NCBI GenBank assembly: GCA_947629925.1
Contig: CANRFO010000006.1
Span: forward strand, 62,001 to 126,000
DNA: 64,000 nucleotides
From: an uncultured Ruminiclostridium sp.
GTDB taxonomy: Bacteria; Bacillota; Clostridia; Oscillospirales; Ruminococcaceae
Reading direction: 5' to 3'
Made by a program: the position numbers and the translations under genes. Positions 28,201-35,797 of this stretch are shown here, piece by piece. Below the pieces are notes generated by a model. It did no database searches, had not been told where the DNA came from, and was given only the letters and a program-made list of their open reading frames with translations. The stretch's first letter is position 1. Each line of letters begins with the position of its first letter.

Positions 28201-28562
28201 CGGTTGACGAGAGCGAGATACAGGCGTTTCTCGACAGCCCGACGGCAAAGCGCGCGGCAGGAGCCGACAGCGTTTTCCGCGAGTTCCCTCTTTTTACCAC
28301 CGTCAACAGGACGGGCGGCATCGTCGCTGACAAGGATGATCTTTCCTTTGTTCAGGGCGTTGCGGATATGTTTTTCGTGGAGGACGGGAAGATAGTCCTT
28401 GTGGACTACAAGACCAACCGAAACACTACCCCCGAAAAGCTGACCGCCGAGTATAAAGGACAGCTTGAGATATACAAAAAAGCCCTCACAGAAATGACAG
28501 GCATGGAGGTAAAGGAATGTATCCTTTACAGCTTCACCCTGAAACGTGAGATAAAGCTGTAA
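25215..28562 (+). CDS. addA: ATP-dependent helicase/nuclease subunit A
   Basis: The UvrD-type helicase and second nuclease of AddAB, 1,115 residues. Helicase motifs run in order: Q motif PTVEQKKAVEY, Walker A SASAGSGKT, AVTFTEKAAAEL, Walker B YIIVDEFQDSND, VGDVKQCIYSFRNA, LSQNFRSSENV, NLMTIHKSKGLQFPVVF and RLLYVAMTRAEEKL. The RecB-family nuclease follows with KIVLVDYKTNR. The start follows GGAAAGGAG, 33 bases after addB. The protein is slightly shorter than Bacillus AddA but all motifs are intact. A terminator closes the operon. Confidence 0.95.
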   Translation: MPSPTVEQKKAVEYRGERSAVVSASAGSGKTYVLVEHIVRLITDRENIVPADRIAAVTFTEKAAAELKQRLDRRISELLEQSPDDEFLRDQLIRLSGARISTISSFCLSLIQDNLRLLPLEEGFSIGEETQMKMLSDTALKKMFRRFYRDFSEEEKAYAAVRLGREKNISDAVLQLYEFLTNIPSGDEWAEEQLEIFRDPEKYREKYILKGREKAVRALDTAGAEAEAERLISLAPAGHREKLNGYFGALFGQIKAMSAAISCGDDQRLLTAVKNGAGRYPSLKNAADPLYVRLKEIRAAAEAARDRALSYTETLSRAEEDREECGRTFHLLYRLEQLYSEEYAALKREKKLADFGDMEHFALEAVRQGGGKGMFDYIIVDEFQDSNDIQYEIFRLLSENEKNLYFVGDVKQCIYSFRNANPEIFASLLKNKDYEKIFLSQNFRSSENVINTVNGIFGKNMPESFDGGSWEPMTAGRGIASCADNISELVVINSAPNDEGREASYVAARIKRMVEEGFTVHEKDAERPCRYGDFAVLTRKGTKSFLFRRAFEAAGIPYTAVGDKAFTDLIEVETAMALLGTALRPDDDAAAAAAMMSPVYGFTAEETAKVRLAEGTEVKEPLKRSLYANLAEMARVGCAPAEKGERFIKNMQLFRKTASNTVTENLLREMYEVTLLPELMSVGSKGEERRENLRLLLHYARSSPRPAEFLLRMRNIKRSRLEMPQAQPTEGGDAVNLMTIHKSKGLQFPVVFLSETNGKPNKSDLSDVFIFDRDGGVGITLCDRTKPVRAGTVSHALMAERLDEREKGEETRLLYVAMTRAEEKLIVTAECAVKPDKDGVTDEDRPPAAYKGNYLDFILTNGKEMFNTVRIYSDRPVGGIETRVTPAPVRRTDLSGVRERINTEYPYQNAVKTPAKFTATALGIEAGNGADEAAVSGAFYMGLPLFMKKDRPLTPKERGDVYHKVMENIDFSAESGRAELDRLLAEKTLNEAERGAVDESEIQAFLDSPTAKRAAGADSVFREFPLFTTVNRTGGIVADKDDLSFVQGVADMFFVEDGKIVLVDYKTNRNTTPEKLTAEYKGQLEIYKKALTEMTGMEVKECILYSFTLKREIKL

Positions 28563-28567
28563 AACAA

Positions 28568-28598
28568 AAAAGCGCCGATTCAAAAGATCGGCGCTTTT
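28568..28598. terminator. Rho-independent terminator after addA
   Basis: Stem AAAAGCGCCGAT with its perfect complement ATCGGCGCTTTT around a seven-base loop. It closes the DUF1492-addB-addA unit and faces the minus-strand YdbC gene. Confidence 0.9.
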
Positions 28599-28663
28599 GA
28601 TCTGTTTAGTCAGTTATTTTTTCAGGGCAAAGCGGGTTTATTTATCCGACGAATAACGCGGGC

Positions 28664-28900
28664 TTACTCCACGCTGTCCTCTTCGTCGCGGGAAGCGATA
28701 AGCTCCGCAAGCGTCAGAAGCTCCTCTTCCGTAAGGCTCACGCCCTTTCCCATCCTTTCGTGGTCGGGCGCCCATTCTCTTATATCATACTTAGGCTCGC
28801 GGTCGTTCCAGCTCACAAGGTTGAGCTCCTTTGTCCAGCCTCTCGCGTTTTCGGAGATAACTCCCAGTTCCTTCACTATTTCATACTTAAATTCAGGCAT
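28664..28900 (-). CDS. YdbC/PC4-family single-stranded nucleic acid-binding protein
   Basis: A 78-residue protein with the family pattern FEYEIVKELGVIS-like opening (here FKYEIVKELGVISEN), GWTKELNLVSWN, REPKYDIREWAPDHERMGKGVSLTEEE. Lactococcus YdbC has a PC4-like fold and binds single-stranded DNA as a dimer. Lys, Trp and aromatic positions on the sheet are kept. The gene stands alone on the minus strand next to a metallophosphoesterase and opposite addA. A link to DNA repair is tempting but rests only on position and fold. Confidence 0.85.
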   Translation of the reverse strand: MPEFKYEIVKELGVISENARGWTKELNLVSWNDREPKYDIREWAPDHERMGKGVSLTEEELLTLAELIASRDEEDSVE

Positions 28901-28952
28901 TTTCGTCGTTTCCTTTCAGTTATGTTTTTATTTGCCGCGCGGTTTTGTGCGG

Positions 28953-29654
28953 TCATTTTCTTTTCTTTCCCTTTTTTTCGCCCTCTGCGTCAACTATCCC
29001 GTCGAACAGCGCGTAAAATTTGGGAGGAATGAGCTTGTTTATATGATGCCGCCCGAAGAACCAGCGGGAAAATTCCGTTTTTTCCCTGACCTGCTCCAGA
29101 TAGGTGTTGACATGGCTGCGGTCGGTAGTTCCCAGCTGTAAAAACTCGCTTATCCTTGCGGGAGGCTCATAGCTCACTATGTAGTCCACCTTGAAGCCGC
29201 ACCTTTCCAGATTGGCCATTCCCTCGGACAGCTCCTCGTCGGTGGGAAGCTCCTGCCGCCAGCGAAGCTCGGCTTCGGCAGGGTCGCCCGTCGGGTCGTT
29301 GTCGTCGCTTCGCCCGCCGCCGAAAGCGAACACCCGCTTGTTGCAGATCTCGAACACCTGCCCCCGCATGAGCTGCCGCAGGTTCCCGCTTATGTGCCGC
29401 GTAAGCCCGCCGCACCAGTATTCGGTATCGTATTTGTTAAGCTGAGAGAAATTTTCGTGGACCCCCTCCACGAACAGGACGCTGTACCGTTTTTTGCCCA
29501 GCTTTTTAAGGATTTTTTTCTCCGCCTTCGACCCGTTCCACAGAAAGCCGAAATCCCCGCAGATTATAAGCGCGTCGTTTTTCCTGAGCCGCTTCAGCTC
29601 TTTGCGCTTGAAGCGTTCAATGTCGCCGTGAGTGTCGCCGGTAATGAGTATCAT
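28953..29654 (-). CDS. Metallophosphoesterase-like protein lacking two metal ligands
   Basis: A 233-residue calcineurin-type phosphoesterase fold: GDTHGD (residues 6-11), GDFG (33-36), then GVHEN (64-68) where the family has GNHE, and later VDYIVSYEPP, in which Tyr162 replaces the expected His. GRHH (201-204) keeps the last His pair. The Asn and His lost are normally metal ligands and catalytic residues, so catalysis may be weak, altered or absent. The C-terminal tail is lysine-rich. It starts with ATG behind AAGGAAT. The only near neighbour on this strand is the YdbC gene, 52 bases downstream. Confidence 0.82.
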   Translation of the reverse strand: MILITGDTHGDIERFKRKELKRLRKNDALIICGDFGFLWNGSKAEKKILKKLGKKRYSVLFVEGVHENFSQLNKYDTEYWCGGLTRHISGNLRQLMRGQVFEICNKRVFAFGGGRSDDNDPTGDPAEAELRWRQELPTDEELSEGMANLERCGFKVDYIVSYEPPARISEFLQLGTTDRSHVNTYLEQVREKTEFSRWFFGRHHINKLIPPKFYALFDGIVDAEGEKKGKKRK

Positions 29655-29763
29655 TTTTATTCCTTCTTTGCTTGCAGTAACATTTATGGGACAGAATAAA
29701 AAATTTTTTATTTAAATGCGTTATCTGTTCCCGATATATGAAAAACGCGGCAAGACCGCCTTT

Positions 29764-29802
29764 CTGACCCGTCTGACCGTCCCTGACAGACAAAAACAGG
29801 TC
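29764..29802. repeat. Cluster of short CTGACC/CTGACA repeats
   Basis: CTGACCCGT, CTGACCGTC and CTGACAGAC follow each other with a period of about 9-10 bases, and an inverted CAGGTCA comes next. They lie in the gap between the divergent metallophosphoesterase and dacA genes, so an operator is possible; nothing further supports it. Confidence 0.35.
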
Positions 29803-29873
29803 AAAATTTTTATTATTTTTTCTTATAATTATGTGAATTTTTTGAAAAAGGGCTTTTATTATTTATAATTTTT

Positions 29874-30057
29874 TGGTATAATTGGTATGATCAAGGGAGT
29901 AGTATTCCCTCTGTCTTTAAAAAGTATGGCGCCCTCGCCGAAGCAGATCATATCAAAACAACGCCGCGGCATATCCTGCGGCTTACAGGAATATCCGTTT
30001 GCGGTGGTTTTCCGCTCAACTCAATATATTATACAACAAAAAGGTGGTTTTGTCTAT
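29874..30057 (+). promoter_or_regulatory. Extended -10 promoter and long structured leader of dacA
   Basis: TTGGTATAAT (-10 TATAAT at 29877-29882 with TGn before it) lacks a convincing -35. The transcript would carry about 170 untranslated bases. These can fold into several hairpins, including AGGGA/TCCCT, GCCGC/GCGGC with a partly competing CTG/CAG stem, before the AAGGTGG ribosome site. No known riboswitch class was recognised. The rest of the 29655-29873 gap is AT-rich with only the CTGACC repeats noted. Confidence 0.45.
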
Positions 30058-31482
30058 ATGCTTAAAGCAAAAAAATTCAGCCTTTCGCTCCTGTCTTTTT
30101 TAATTATTTCGATGATCTTTTCCTCCGTTTCGGTGTGCGCGGCGGCTTTTGTCCCTGATACCGAGGTACACAGCGAAGGCGTTTATATGGTAAATCTTGA
30201 CACGGGGATAGTTATCGTCGCTCAAAACGAGCATGAGCGCTATTATCCCGCCTCCACCACCAAGATAATGACCTGTATCGTGGCTATGGAGCATATCGCC
30301 GACCTTGACGCCAAGGTCATCATCACCTACGACGCGAACAACGAATTCTGGGAGGGCGACCCCAACAAGAGCGACGTTTCAAACTGCGCGCTTGAGGCGG
30401 GGCAGGAAAATATCACCTTCCGCGACTGCCTTTACGGGCTTATGGTCCCGTCGGGCTGCGACGCGGCAAACGTTCTTGCGCTGAATATCTCAGGCTCTAT
30501 CCCCGAATTTGTGGAGCTGATGAATCAGAAAGCGCAGGAGATAGGCTGCACGGGAACTCATTTTTCCAACGCTCACGGGCTGTGGGAGGCGGACAACTAT
30601 TCCACCCCCTATGATATGTACCTTATTTCCCGCTATGCTTATGACAATGTTCCGGGATTTATGGAGATATGCGACACGCAGTCCTATGATTTTCCGCCTA
30701 ACGAGTGGAATCCCGACGGATACACAAAATATACCTCCAATCCCCTTATAACTCCAAGCTCCGATTTTTATCTCGACTATGTCCACGGCATAAAGACGGG
30801 GAGCATAAACTACTACTACGACGACGCGGGAACTCACGAAGGCGGGCGCTGCCTTGTGTCCACCGCCAGAAAAAACGGCTACAACTATATGCTTGTCACC
30901 ATGCAGGCGCCTTATTTCAACGACGCGGGGGAAAGCTACAATTATTCCGCCCTTGACCACTACAATCTGTATGAATGGGCTTTGAACAACTTTGTTTACG
31001 CCACCGTTGTCCCCGAAGGCTCTATATGCGCCGAGGTGGACGTGGAGCAGGGCGAGGAGGATCGTTTGCAGTTAGTCACCGACTTTTCCTTCTCCACCCT
31101 TTTGCCCAATGAGCTGGCGGAAGCTATCGCCGAGGGAGGAACAGGACCGATACAGAAAAAAGTGACCTATCTGTATGAGCAGGTCATAGCGCCCGTAACA
31201 AAGGGCGAGGTGCTGGCGCAGATGGACGTTATATATCAGGACGAGGTCATCGCGACTATGGACCTTGTGGCGGTGAAGTCTGTGGAGCGCTCCCAGCTTG
31301 CCTATGTGGCGGACAGGGCAAGGTCGCTTTTTGACACCTCATGGTTCCTGCCGCTTATCGCGCTGCTGATAGTGCTTATACTGACTGTGGCGGTGCTTAT
31401 GGTGATACGCCGCAGAAGACTTGTCCGCGAGGCTAAGCGTAAAGCCCGCAGAGCCGCAAGAAGCGGAGTAAAATACAGATGA
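30058..31482 (+). CDS. D-alanyl-D-alanine carboxypeptidase (penicillin-binding protein 5/DacF type)
   Basis: Removes the terminal D-Ala from peptidoglycan stem peptides outside the membrane. The 474-residue protein has a signal peptide (about 29 residues, cleavage near VCAAA), the catalytic SxxK as STTK (Ser66, Lys69), SGC at 132-134 in place of the usual SxN, and KTG near residue 246 in GIKTGS. The C-terminal domain is beta-rich, and the last 45 residues hold a membrane helix followed by an Arg/Lys-rich tail, an unusual true transmembrane anchor. The start at 30058 follows AAGGTGG; an upstream in-frame GTA/ATG at 29887 has no signal logic. Its stop overlaps rlmH. Confidence 0.92.
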   Translation: MLKAKKFSLSLLSFLIISMIFSSVSVCAAAFVPDTEVHSEGVYMVNLDTGIVIVAQNEHERYYPASTTKIMTCIVAMEHIADLDAKVIITYDANNEFWEGDPNKSDVSNCALEAGQENITFRDCLYGLMVPSGCDAANVLALNISGSIPEFVELMNQKAQEIGCTGTHFSNAHGLWEADNYSTPYDMYLISRYAYDNVPGFMEICDTQSYDFPPNEWNPDGYTKYTSNPLITPSSDFYLDYVHGIKTGSINYYYDDAGTHEGGRCLVSTARKNGYNYMLVTMQAPYFNDAGESYNYSALDHYNLYEWALNNFVYATVVPEGSICAEVDVEQGEEDRLQLVTDFSFSTLLPNELAEAIAEGGTGPIQKKVTYLYEQVIAPVTKGEVLAQMDVIYQDEVIATMDLVAVKSVERSQLAYVADRARSLFDTSWFLPLIALLIVLILTVAVLMVIRRRRLVREAKRKARRAARSGVKYR

Positions 31483-31958
31483 ACCTGACCCTTATATGCG
31501 TTGGAAAGCTGAAGGAGGAATATTTCCGCTCAGCCGCCGCCGAATACGAGAAAAGACTTTCTGCGTTCTGCCGCTTCAGCGTCCGTGTGATTGAGCCTGA
31601 ACGCCTTCCCGAAGAGCCTTCGGCGGCGGAGATAAACGCCGCCCTTGAAAAAGAAGGCGAAAGGATACTGAAAAGTATCCCCGATCTTGCTTTTGTCACT
31701 GCGATGTGCGTAGAAGGAAAGCAGCTGGGCAGCGAAAAGCTGGCGGCGGTGCTGGAAAAAGCGGCGGCAGAGGGAAACAAAACGGCGGTGTTCATCATAG
31801 GAAGCTCTTACGGGCTTTGCGAAAAGGTCAAGTCCGCCGCAAGGCAAAGGCTTTCCATGTCGGAGATGACCTTTCCTCATCAGCTCGCGCGGGTAATGCT
31901 CACGGAGCAGCTTTACCGCGCCCAAACCATAATAAACAACAGAAAGTATCATAAATAG
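31479..31958 (+). CDS. rlmH: 23S rRNA (pseudouridine1915-N3)-methyltransferase
   Basis: A SPOUT-class methyltransferase (159 residues) acting on helix 69 of 23S rRNA in the assembled 70S ribosome. Opening NLTLICVGKLKEEYFRSAAAEYEKRL, the trefoil-knot glycine segment FIIGSSYGLCEKVK, and the C terminus FPHQLARVMLTEQLYRAQTIINNRKYHK are diagnostic, including the terminal Tyr-His. It overlaps the stop of dacA by four bases (ATGA). Confidence 0.95.
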   Translation: MNLTLICVGKLKEEYFRSAAAEYEKRLSAFCRFSVRVIEPERLPEEPSAAEINAALEKEGERILKSIPDLAFVTAMCVEGKQLGSEKLAAVLEKAAAEGNKTAVFIIGSSYGLCEKVKSAARQRLSMSEMTFPHQLARVMLTEQLYRAQTIINNRKYHK

Positions 31959-31981
31959 GCATATATAAACAGGAACGGGAA

Positions 31982-33565
31982 ATGAATAACGGGCGGGAAT
32001 ATCTTCCGCCGCAGCGAAAGGAGAAGCGCTTTGCCTCGGCGGGCGCGGTTTCGGATTTGAAGGTAACAAAACAATTTTATCCCGCGGTGTGCATGATATC
32101 TGGACTTGCCATAATCGCGGCGGGAATATTCATACTGGCGGCAGGAGACCTTGCGCTGGCGGTGGTGAGCTTTCTGGGCGGAGGCGTCGCCGTCGTCCAC
32201 GGAATAACCATCGGGACCTCGGCGCTTGCGCGGAAAAAGATGATCTCCCCTGATTCCTTCCGAAGTCTGGGAGCAAGCTGCTTTTTTAATATAGGTATAG
32301 GCATTATGCTCATGCTCCTGCCGTTCATGCGCATGATACCTGTATATATCATATTTACGGTCTATATCATCATAAACGCGCTGATAAAGCTGGTGGATTA
32401 TATCCTTGACCTGAGGGACAACGTTCCGGGACGGCTTTACGAGCTTATCATGTTCGTGTTCTTCGCCGTATTCGGCGTACTTATGGCGTGCGTTCCCGGA
32501 ATGGGTTCTGCGGCGCTGTTTATCGTATCGGGACTTTACTGTATCATCTACGGGGCGTTCCTTTTGTGGGACGGAGTTTTTCAAATGCTCCCCGTAAGGA
32601 TAAAAAGCAAGATAAACCGAAAGATGAGCATGCCTATGCCCGTCATCCTCTCATCTCTCAGACCGTTCGTAAGGCTGAAGGCGAATATCCGCAGGCGCCT
32701 GCTCAATCCCGAAGAGGAGACAGGCGGGTTAAAGCCGTTTTTCCCTCCCGAAAAGGAGACCGACGTGCCTCCCGATATGGAGGTGCTTATCCATGTGAGC
32801 GAGTGCGGCTTCGGAATAATGGGACACTGTGACCTTTGCTTTGAGGGGGAGATAATCTCCTACGGTTCTTACGACCTTACCTCCACCTCCCTTTTCGGCG
32901 GAGTGGGCGACGGCATATTTGTCGTGGGCAGGAAAGAGCCTTATATAAGATTTTACGTCACCTCGACCCCGCGCGAGATATACGGCTACGGCTTCCGCCT
33001 CACCGAAGAGCAAAAAGCCGTCGTAAGGCAGGAGATAGCGCAGATAAAGGCCATGGCTTATCCGTGGGAAACGCCGCTTCAGCAAATACTGAAAAACGAC
33101 CCCGATGCGAAGGGCGAGGCGGCGCAGGACTGGGGCAGCAAGCTCTGGAACTGTACGGGAGCGGATTTTTTCAAATTCCGCGAAGGAAAGATGAAGACCT
33201 ATTTCGTGCTTACCTCCAACTGCGTCATGATGACGGACATGATAGTGCGAAAGGCGAGCATAGACGTTATCCCGCCGAGGAACGTGTTCACGCCCGGCGG
33301 ATATTACGATTATCTTGAGCATGTGCTTTCGATGAGCGGGTCACCCGTGTTCTGCCGCACGGTGTACAACCGATATACTACCGTCGGCTGGCAGTATAAG
33401 CCCCGCGCCGCTTATTCCGACCCTATGCTGGAAATGCGCAGCGAAACGGAAGCGAACCGTCTTGCCAGCGAGAAACAGGGCAGGAAGAACGACCGCCGCA
33501 AAAAGAGGGAGCATAAGCGTTCCCGAAAAAAGGCGGAGCAGGATATGACCGCGCAGGCGGAATAA
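31982..33565 (+). CDS. HdeD/DUF308-like membrane domain fused to a permuted papain-like domain
   Basis: A 527-residue protein. Residues about 35-195 hold six hydrophobic helices in three pairs, as in HdeD/DUF308 proteins. After a basic linker comes a soluble domain of 200 residues: HVSECGFGIMGHCDLCFEGEIISYGSYD with His282 and, 130 residues later, YFVLTSNCVMMTD with Cys414. The order His-before-Cys, the NC followed by a small helix and the acyl-tail-like strand pattern suggest a circularly permuted NlpC/P60 (DUF4105/YiiX-like) papain fold. The C terminus is a highly basic tail. Function unknown; lipid or peptidoglycan hydrolysis is possible. It follows rlmH by 23 bases. Confidence 0.65.
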   Translation: MNNGREYLPPQRKEKRFASAGAVSDLKVTKQFYPAVCMISGLAIIAAGIFILAAGDLALAVVSFLGGGVAVVHGITIGTSALARKKMISPDSFRSLGASCFFNIGIGIMLMLLPFMRMIPVYIIFTVYIIINALIKLVDYILDLRDNVPGRLYELIMFVFFAVFGVLMACVPGMGSAALFIVSGLYCIIYGAFLLWDGVFQMLPVRIKSKINRKMSMPMPVILSSLRPFVRLKANIRRRLLNPEEETGGLKPFFPPEKETDVPPDMEVLIHVSECGFGIMGHCDLCFEGEIISYGSYDLTSTSLFGGVGDGIFVVGRKEPYIRFYVTSTPREIYGYGFRLTEEQKAVVRQEIAQIKAMAYPWETPLQQILKNDPDAKGEAAQDWGSKLWNCTGADFFKFREGKMKTYFVLTSNCVMMTDMIVRKASIDVIPPRNVFTPGGYYDYLEHVLSMSGSPVFCRTVYNRYTTVGWQYKPRAAYSDPMLEMRSETEANRLASEKQGRKNDRRKKREHKRSRKKAEQDMTAQAE

Positions 33566-33600
33566 CAACTTAAAATACAGCAGCTGTAAAGGAGCGTATT

Positions 33601-34704
33601 ATGAGCCGCAATATCGACTATATGGACAAATTTGAGGGGGCGCTGATAGGAAGCGCGGTAGGCGACGCTTTCGGCTATCCCCTGACAAAAAAGAGCTTTG
33701 AGCAGATATGTGAGGACTATGAGAAGGACGGCGCGCTTGAGCTTTCGGTGAGCCGACGGACAAAAACCGCGCTCTTTACCGAGGCGACGCAGATGAGCCT
33801 CTTTACCGCCGACGGCATACTCTGGGCGCATAACGAGCATGCGGACTATGAAAACAGCGCGGTGGCGAATTATGTTTTTTATTCCTATCAGCTGTGGCTT
33901 TATATGCAGACCAAGACCATAGCGGGACGGGAGTATGAGTGGATATTCGATAAAAAGCAGAACCCGAACCTTTCCTCCCTGCTGAAGCACAAGGGACTGG
34001 GCAAGGCGAGAAGAACGAACGATACGAATATAGACGCCCTGCTGGACGCGAGGAACGGCGTTTTCGGCACCCTCGGAAAAAGCGTGAACGCCAACGACGA
34101 CAACGGCGCGGTAAAGCGCGTCGTTCCCGTGGGACTGTACTACGGGCAGAATATAGAAATGGCGTTCAGGATAGGCTGCGACGTGGGAGCGATAACCCAT
34201 TCCGCTCCCGACGGCTATCTGCCCTGCGGGGTCTACGCCGCGATAGTTTCACAGCTTTTGGAGGACAAAGGCGTTGACGAATCGGTGAGGGCGGCGATGG
34301 AGATACTTGCCACCTATCAGGGAAACGAAAACACTTATAAAGCTCTTGAAAAAGCGATGGAGCTGGCGGACGACGAGGACACCGACCCGCAGGACGGCGT
34401 GGGTGAGCTGGGGGACGGAAAGAGCGCCGTTTCCTGCCTTGCGATAGCGGTTTACTGCGCCGTTCTGCACCAGACGAACTATATGTATGCGGTGGAGCTT
34501 GCCGCCAATCACGACGGGGACAGCTCCGCCTGCGCCGCCGTTGCAGGCGGTATACTCGGCGCATGGTACGGGCTGAAAAAGCTGCCGAAAAAATGGACGA
34601 AAAAAGTTCAGTACCGCAACTTGCTTGAAACGGTGGCGGACGTGCTTTACGACAAATCCGCCTACGCCGACGAAGAAGACGACGATGAGGACGACGAGGA
34701 CTGA
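33601..34704 (+). CDS. ADP-ribosylglycohydrolase-family protein with altered metal site
   Basis: A 367-residue all-helical protein of the ADP-ribosylglycohydrolase (DraG/ARH) family, which removes ADP-ribose from proteins or nucleic acids using two Mg2+. The opening FEGALIGSAVGDAFGYPL and the C-terminal NHDGDSSACAAVAGGILGAWYG (about residues 302-323) fit. The first metal motif, normally T-D-D-T/S-Q-M, is T60-E-A-T-Q-M65 here, so one Asp is Glu and the second is Ala. Activity may be lost or changed. The C terminus is a run of Asp and Glu. It precedes a WYL regulator by 17 bases and probably shares its transcript. Confidence 0.82.
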   Translation: MSRNIDYMDKFEGALIGSAVGDAFGYPLTKKSFEQICEDYEKDGALELSVSRRTKTALFTEATQMSLFTADGILWAHNEHADYENSAVANYVFYSYQLWLYMQTKTIAGREYEWIFDKKQNPNLSSLLKHKGLGKARRTNDTNIDALLDARNGVFGTLGKSVNANDDNGAVKRVVPVGLYYGQNIEMAFRIGCDVGAITHSAPDGYLPCGVYAAIVSQLLEDKGVDESVRAAMEILATYQGNENTYKALEKAMELADDEDTDPQDGVGELGDGKSAVSCLAIAVYCAVLHQTNYMYAVELAANHDGDSSACAAVAGGILGAWYGLKKLPKKWTKKVQYRNLLETVADVLYDKSAYADEEDDDEDDED

Positions 34705-34721
34705 GGAAGGGAGCTTATTTT

Positions 34722-35705
34722 ATGCCTAAATCAGCAAATCAGAAGCAAAAGCTGCTTATTCTGGAGCGAATTTTCAGGGAGGAAACGGACGAGGAACACG
34801 GTCTTTCCATTTCCCAGCTTGAGGAACTGCTGACCCGCATGGGTATAGCCTGCGAGAGAAAATCCCTTTACAGCGACCTTGAAACGCTGCGTCAGGTGGG
34901 GCTTGACATAGTTTCCGACCGTCGGGCGAGGAACACGGTCTATTTCCTGGGAGAGCGGGAATTTGAAGAGCCTGAGCTTCACCTGCTGGCAAGCGCGGTG
35001 GCAAGCTCCAAGTTCATCAGCAACCGCAAGTCGGTGAGCCTTATAAACAAGCTTGCCCGCCTTGCGGGAAAATATCAGGGGAGCCGCCTTGTGCGCCAGA
35101 TGATAGTGAGCGACCGTGTAAAATCCACCAACGAGAGCATTTATTACAATATAAGCTATGTAAATGAGGCGATCTGCGGAAAGAAGCAGATAAGCTTTTT
35201 ATACTACAACTACGACAGCCGCAAGAAAAAAGTCTATCATAACGATAAAGAGCCGCTGAAGGTAACGCCCCGCGCTCTTGTCTGGAAGGACGAGAATTAC
35301 TACGTTGTGGGCTGGTACGAGAAATACGGTAAGTATGTGAATTTCCGCGCCGACAAGATGGAGCGTGTGACGGTGCTTGACGAGCCTGCGTTCAAGGACG
35401 CGGAATTTGACATAGGACGCCACTGCGGGCGGCTTTTCGGAATGTACGGCGGTCACGGCGAGCGCGTCACGCTGCGCTTTGACAATTCCCTTGCGGGAGT
35501 TGCGGTGGATAGGTTCGGAACGGGAACGACGTTTCTTGTCAGCGATGAAAACAGCTTTGAGCTGAAAGCGGAGCTTGATGTGAGTCCCGTGTTTTTCGGC
35601 TGGCTTTTCCAGTTCGGGGATAAGGCCGAGATAGTTTCCCCCGAAGAGGTAAGGCGTGAGTTCAAGCGTTATGCGCTGGACACACTGAAACAGTACAGAA
35701 AATAA
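34722..35705 (+). CDS. WYL-domain transcriptional regulator
   Basis: A 327-residue regulator with an N-terminal winged helix (KQKLLILERIFREETDEEHG, SISQLEELL, ERKSLYSDLETLRQVG) and a WYL domain from about residue 140 (QISFLYYNYDSRKKKVYHN, VTPRALVWKDENYYVVGWYEKYGKY), then a C-terminal dimerising part (WCX). WYL domains sense small ligands or nucleic acid ends and are frequent in phage-defence and DNA-damage regulators. Here the neighbour is an ADP-ribosylglycohydrolase homologue, so the pair may form one response unit; the signal is unknown. Confidence 0.88.
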   Translation: MPKSANQKQKLLILERIFREETDEEHGLSISQLEELLTRMGIACERKSLYSDLETLRQVGLDIVSDRRARNTVYFLGEREFEEPELHLLASAVASSKFISNRKSVSLINKLARLAGKYQGSRLVRQMIVSDRVKSTNESIYYNISYVNEAICGKKQISFLYYNYDSRKKKVYHNDKEPLKVTPRALVWKDENYYVVGWYEKYGKYVNFRADKMERVTVLDEPAFKDAEFDIGRHCGRLFGMYGGHGERVTLRFDNSLAGVAVDRFGTGTTFLVSDENSFELKAELDVSPVFFGWLFQFGDKAEIVSPEEVRREFKRYALDTLKQYRK

Positions 35706-35797
35706 TTGCAGCGCCGCCGTTTTCGCGCTGCCCGAATAAAAAAGGCTGCGCCGCTCAGGGATACGGCGCCGCCGCTTCAATAAGGAGGAATTTTACA

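Noticed and set aside
29887-30057. T-box or c-di-AMP riboswitch ahead of dacA
   Set aside because: Neither the T-box GGTGG-type core in place nor the conserved c-di-AMP motifs could be found.
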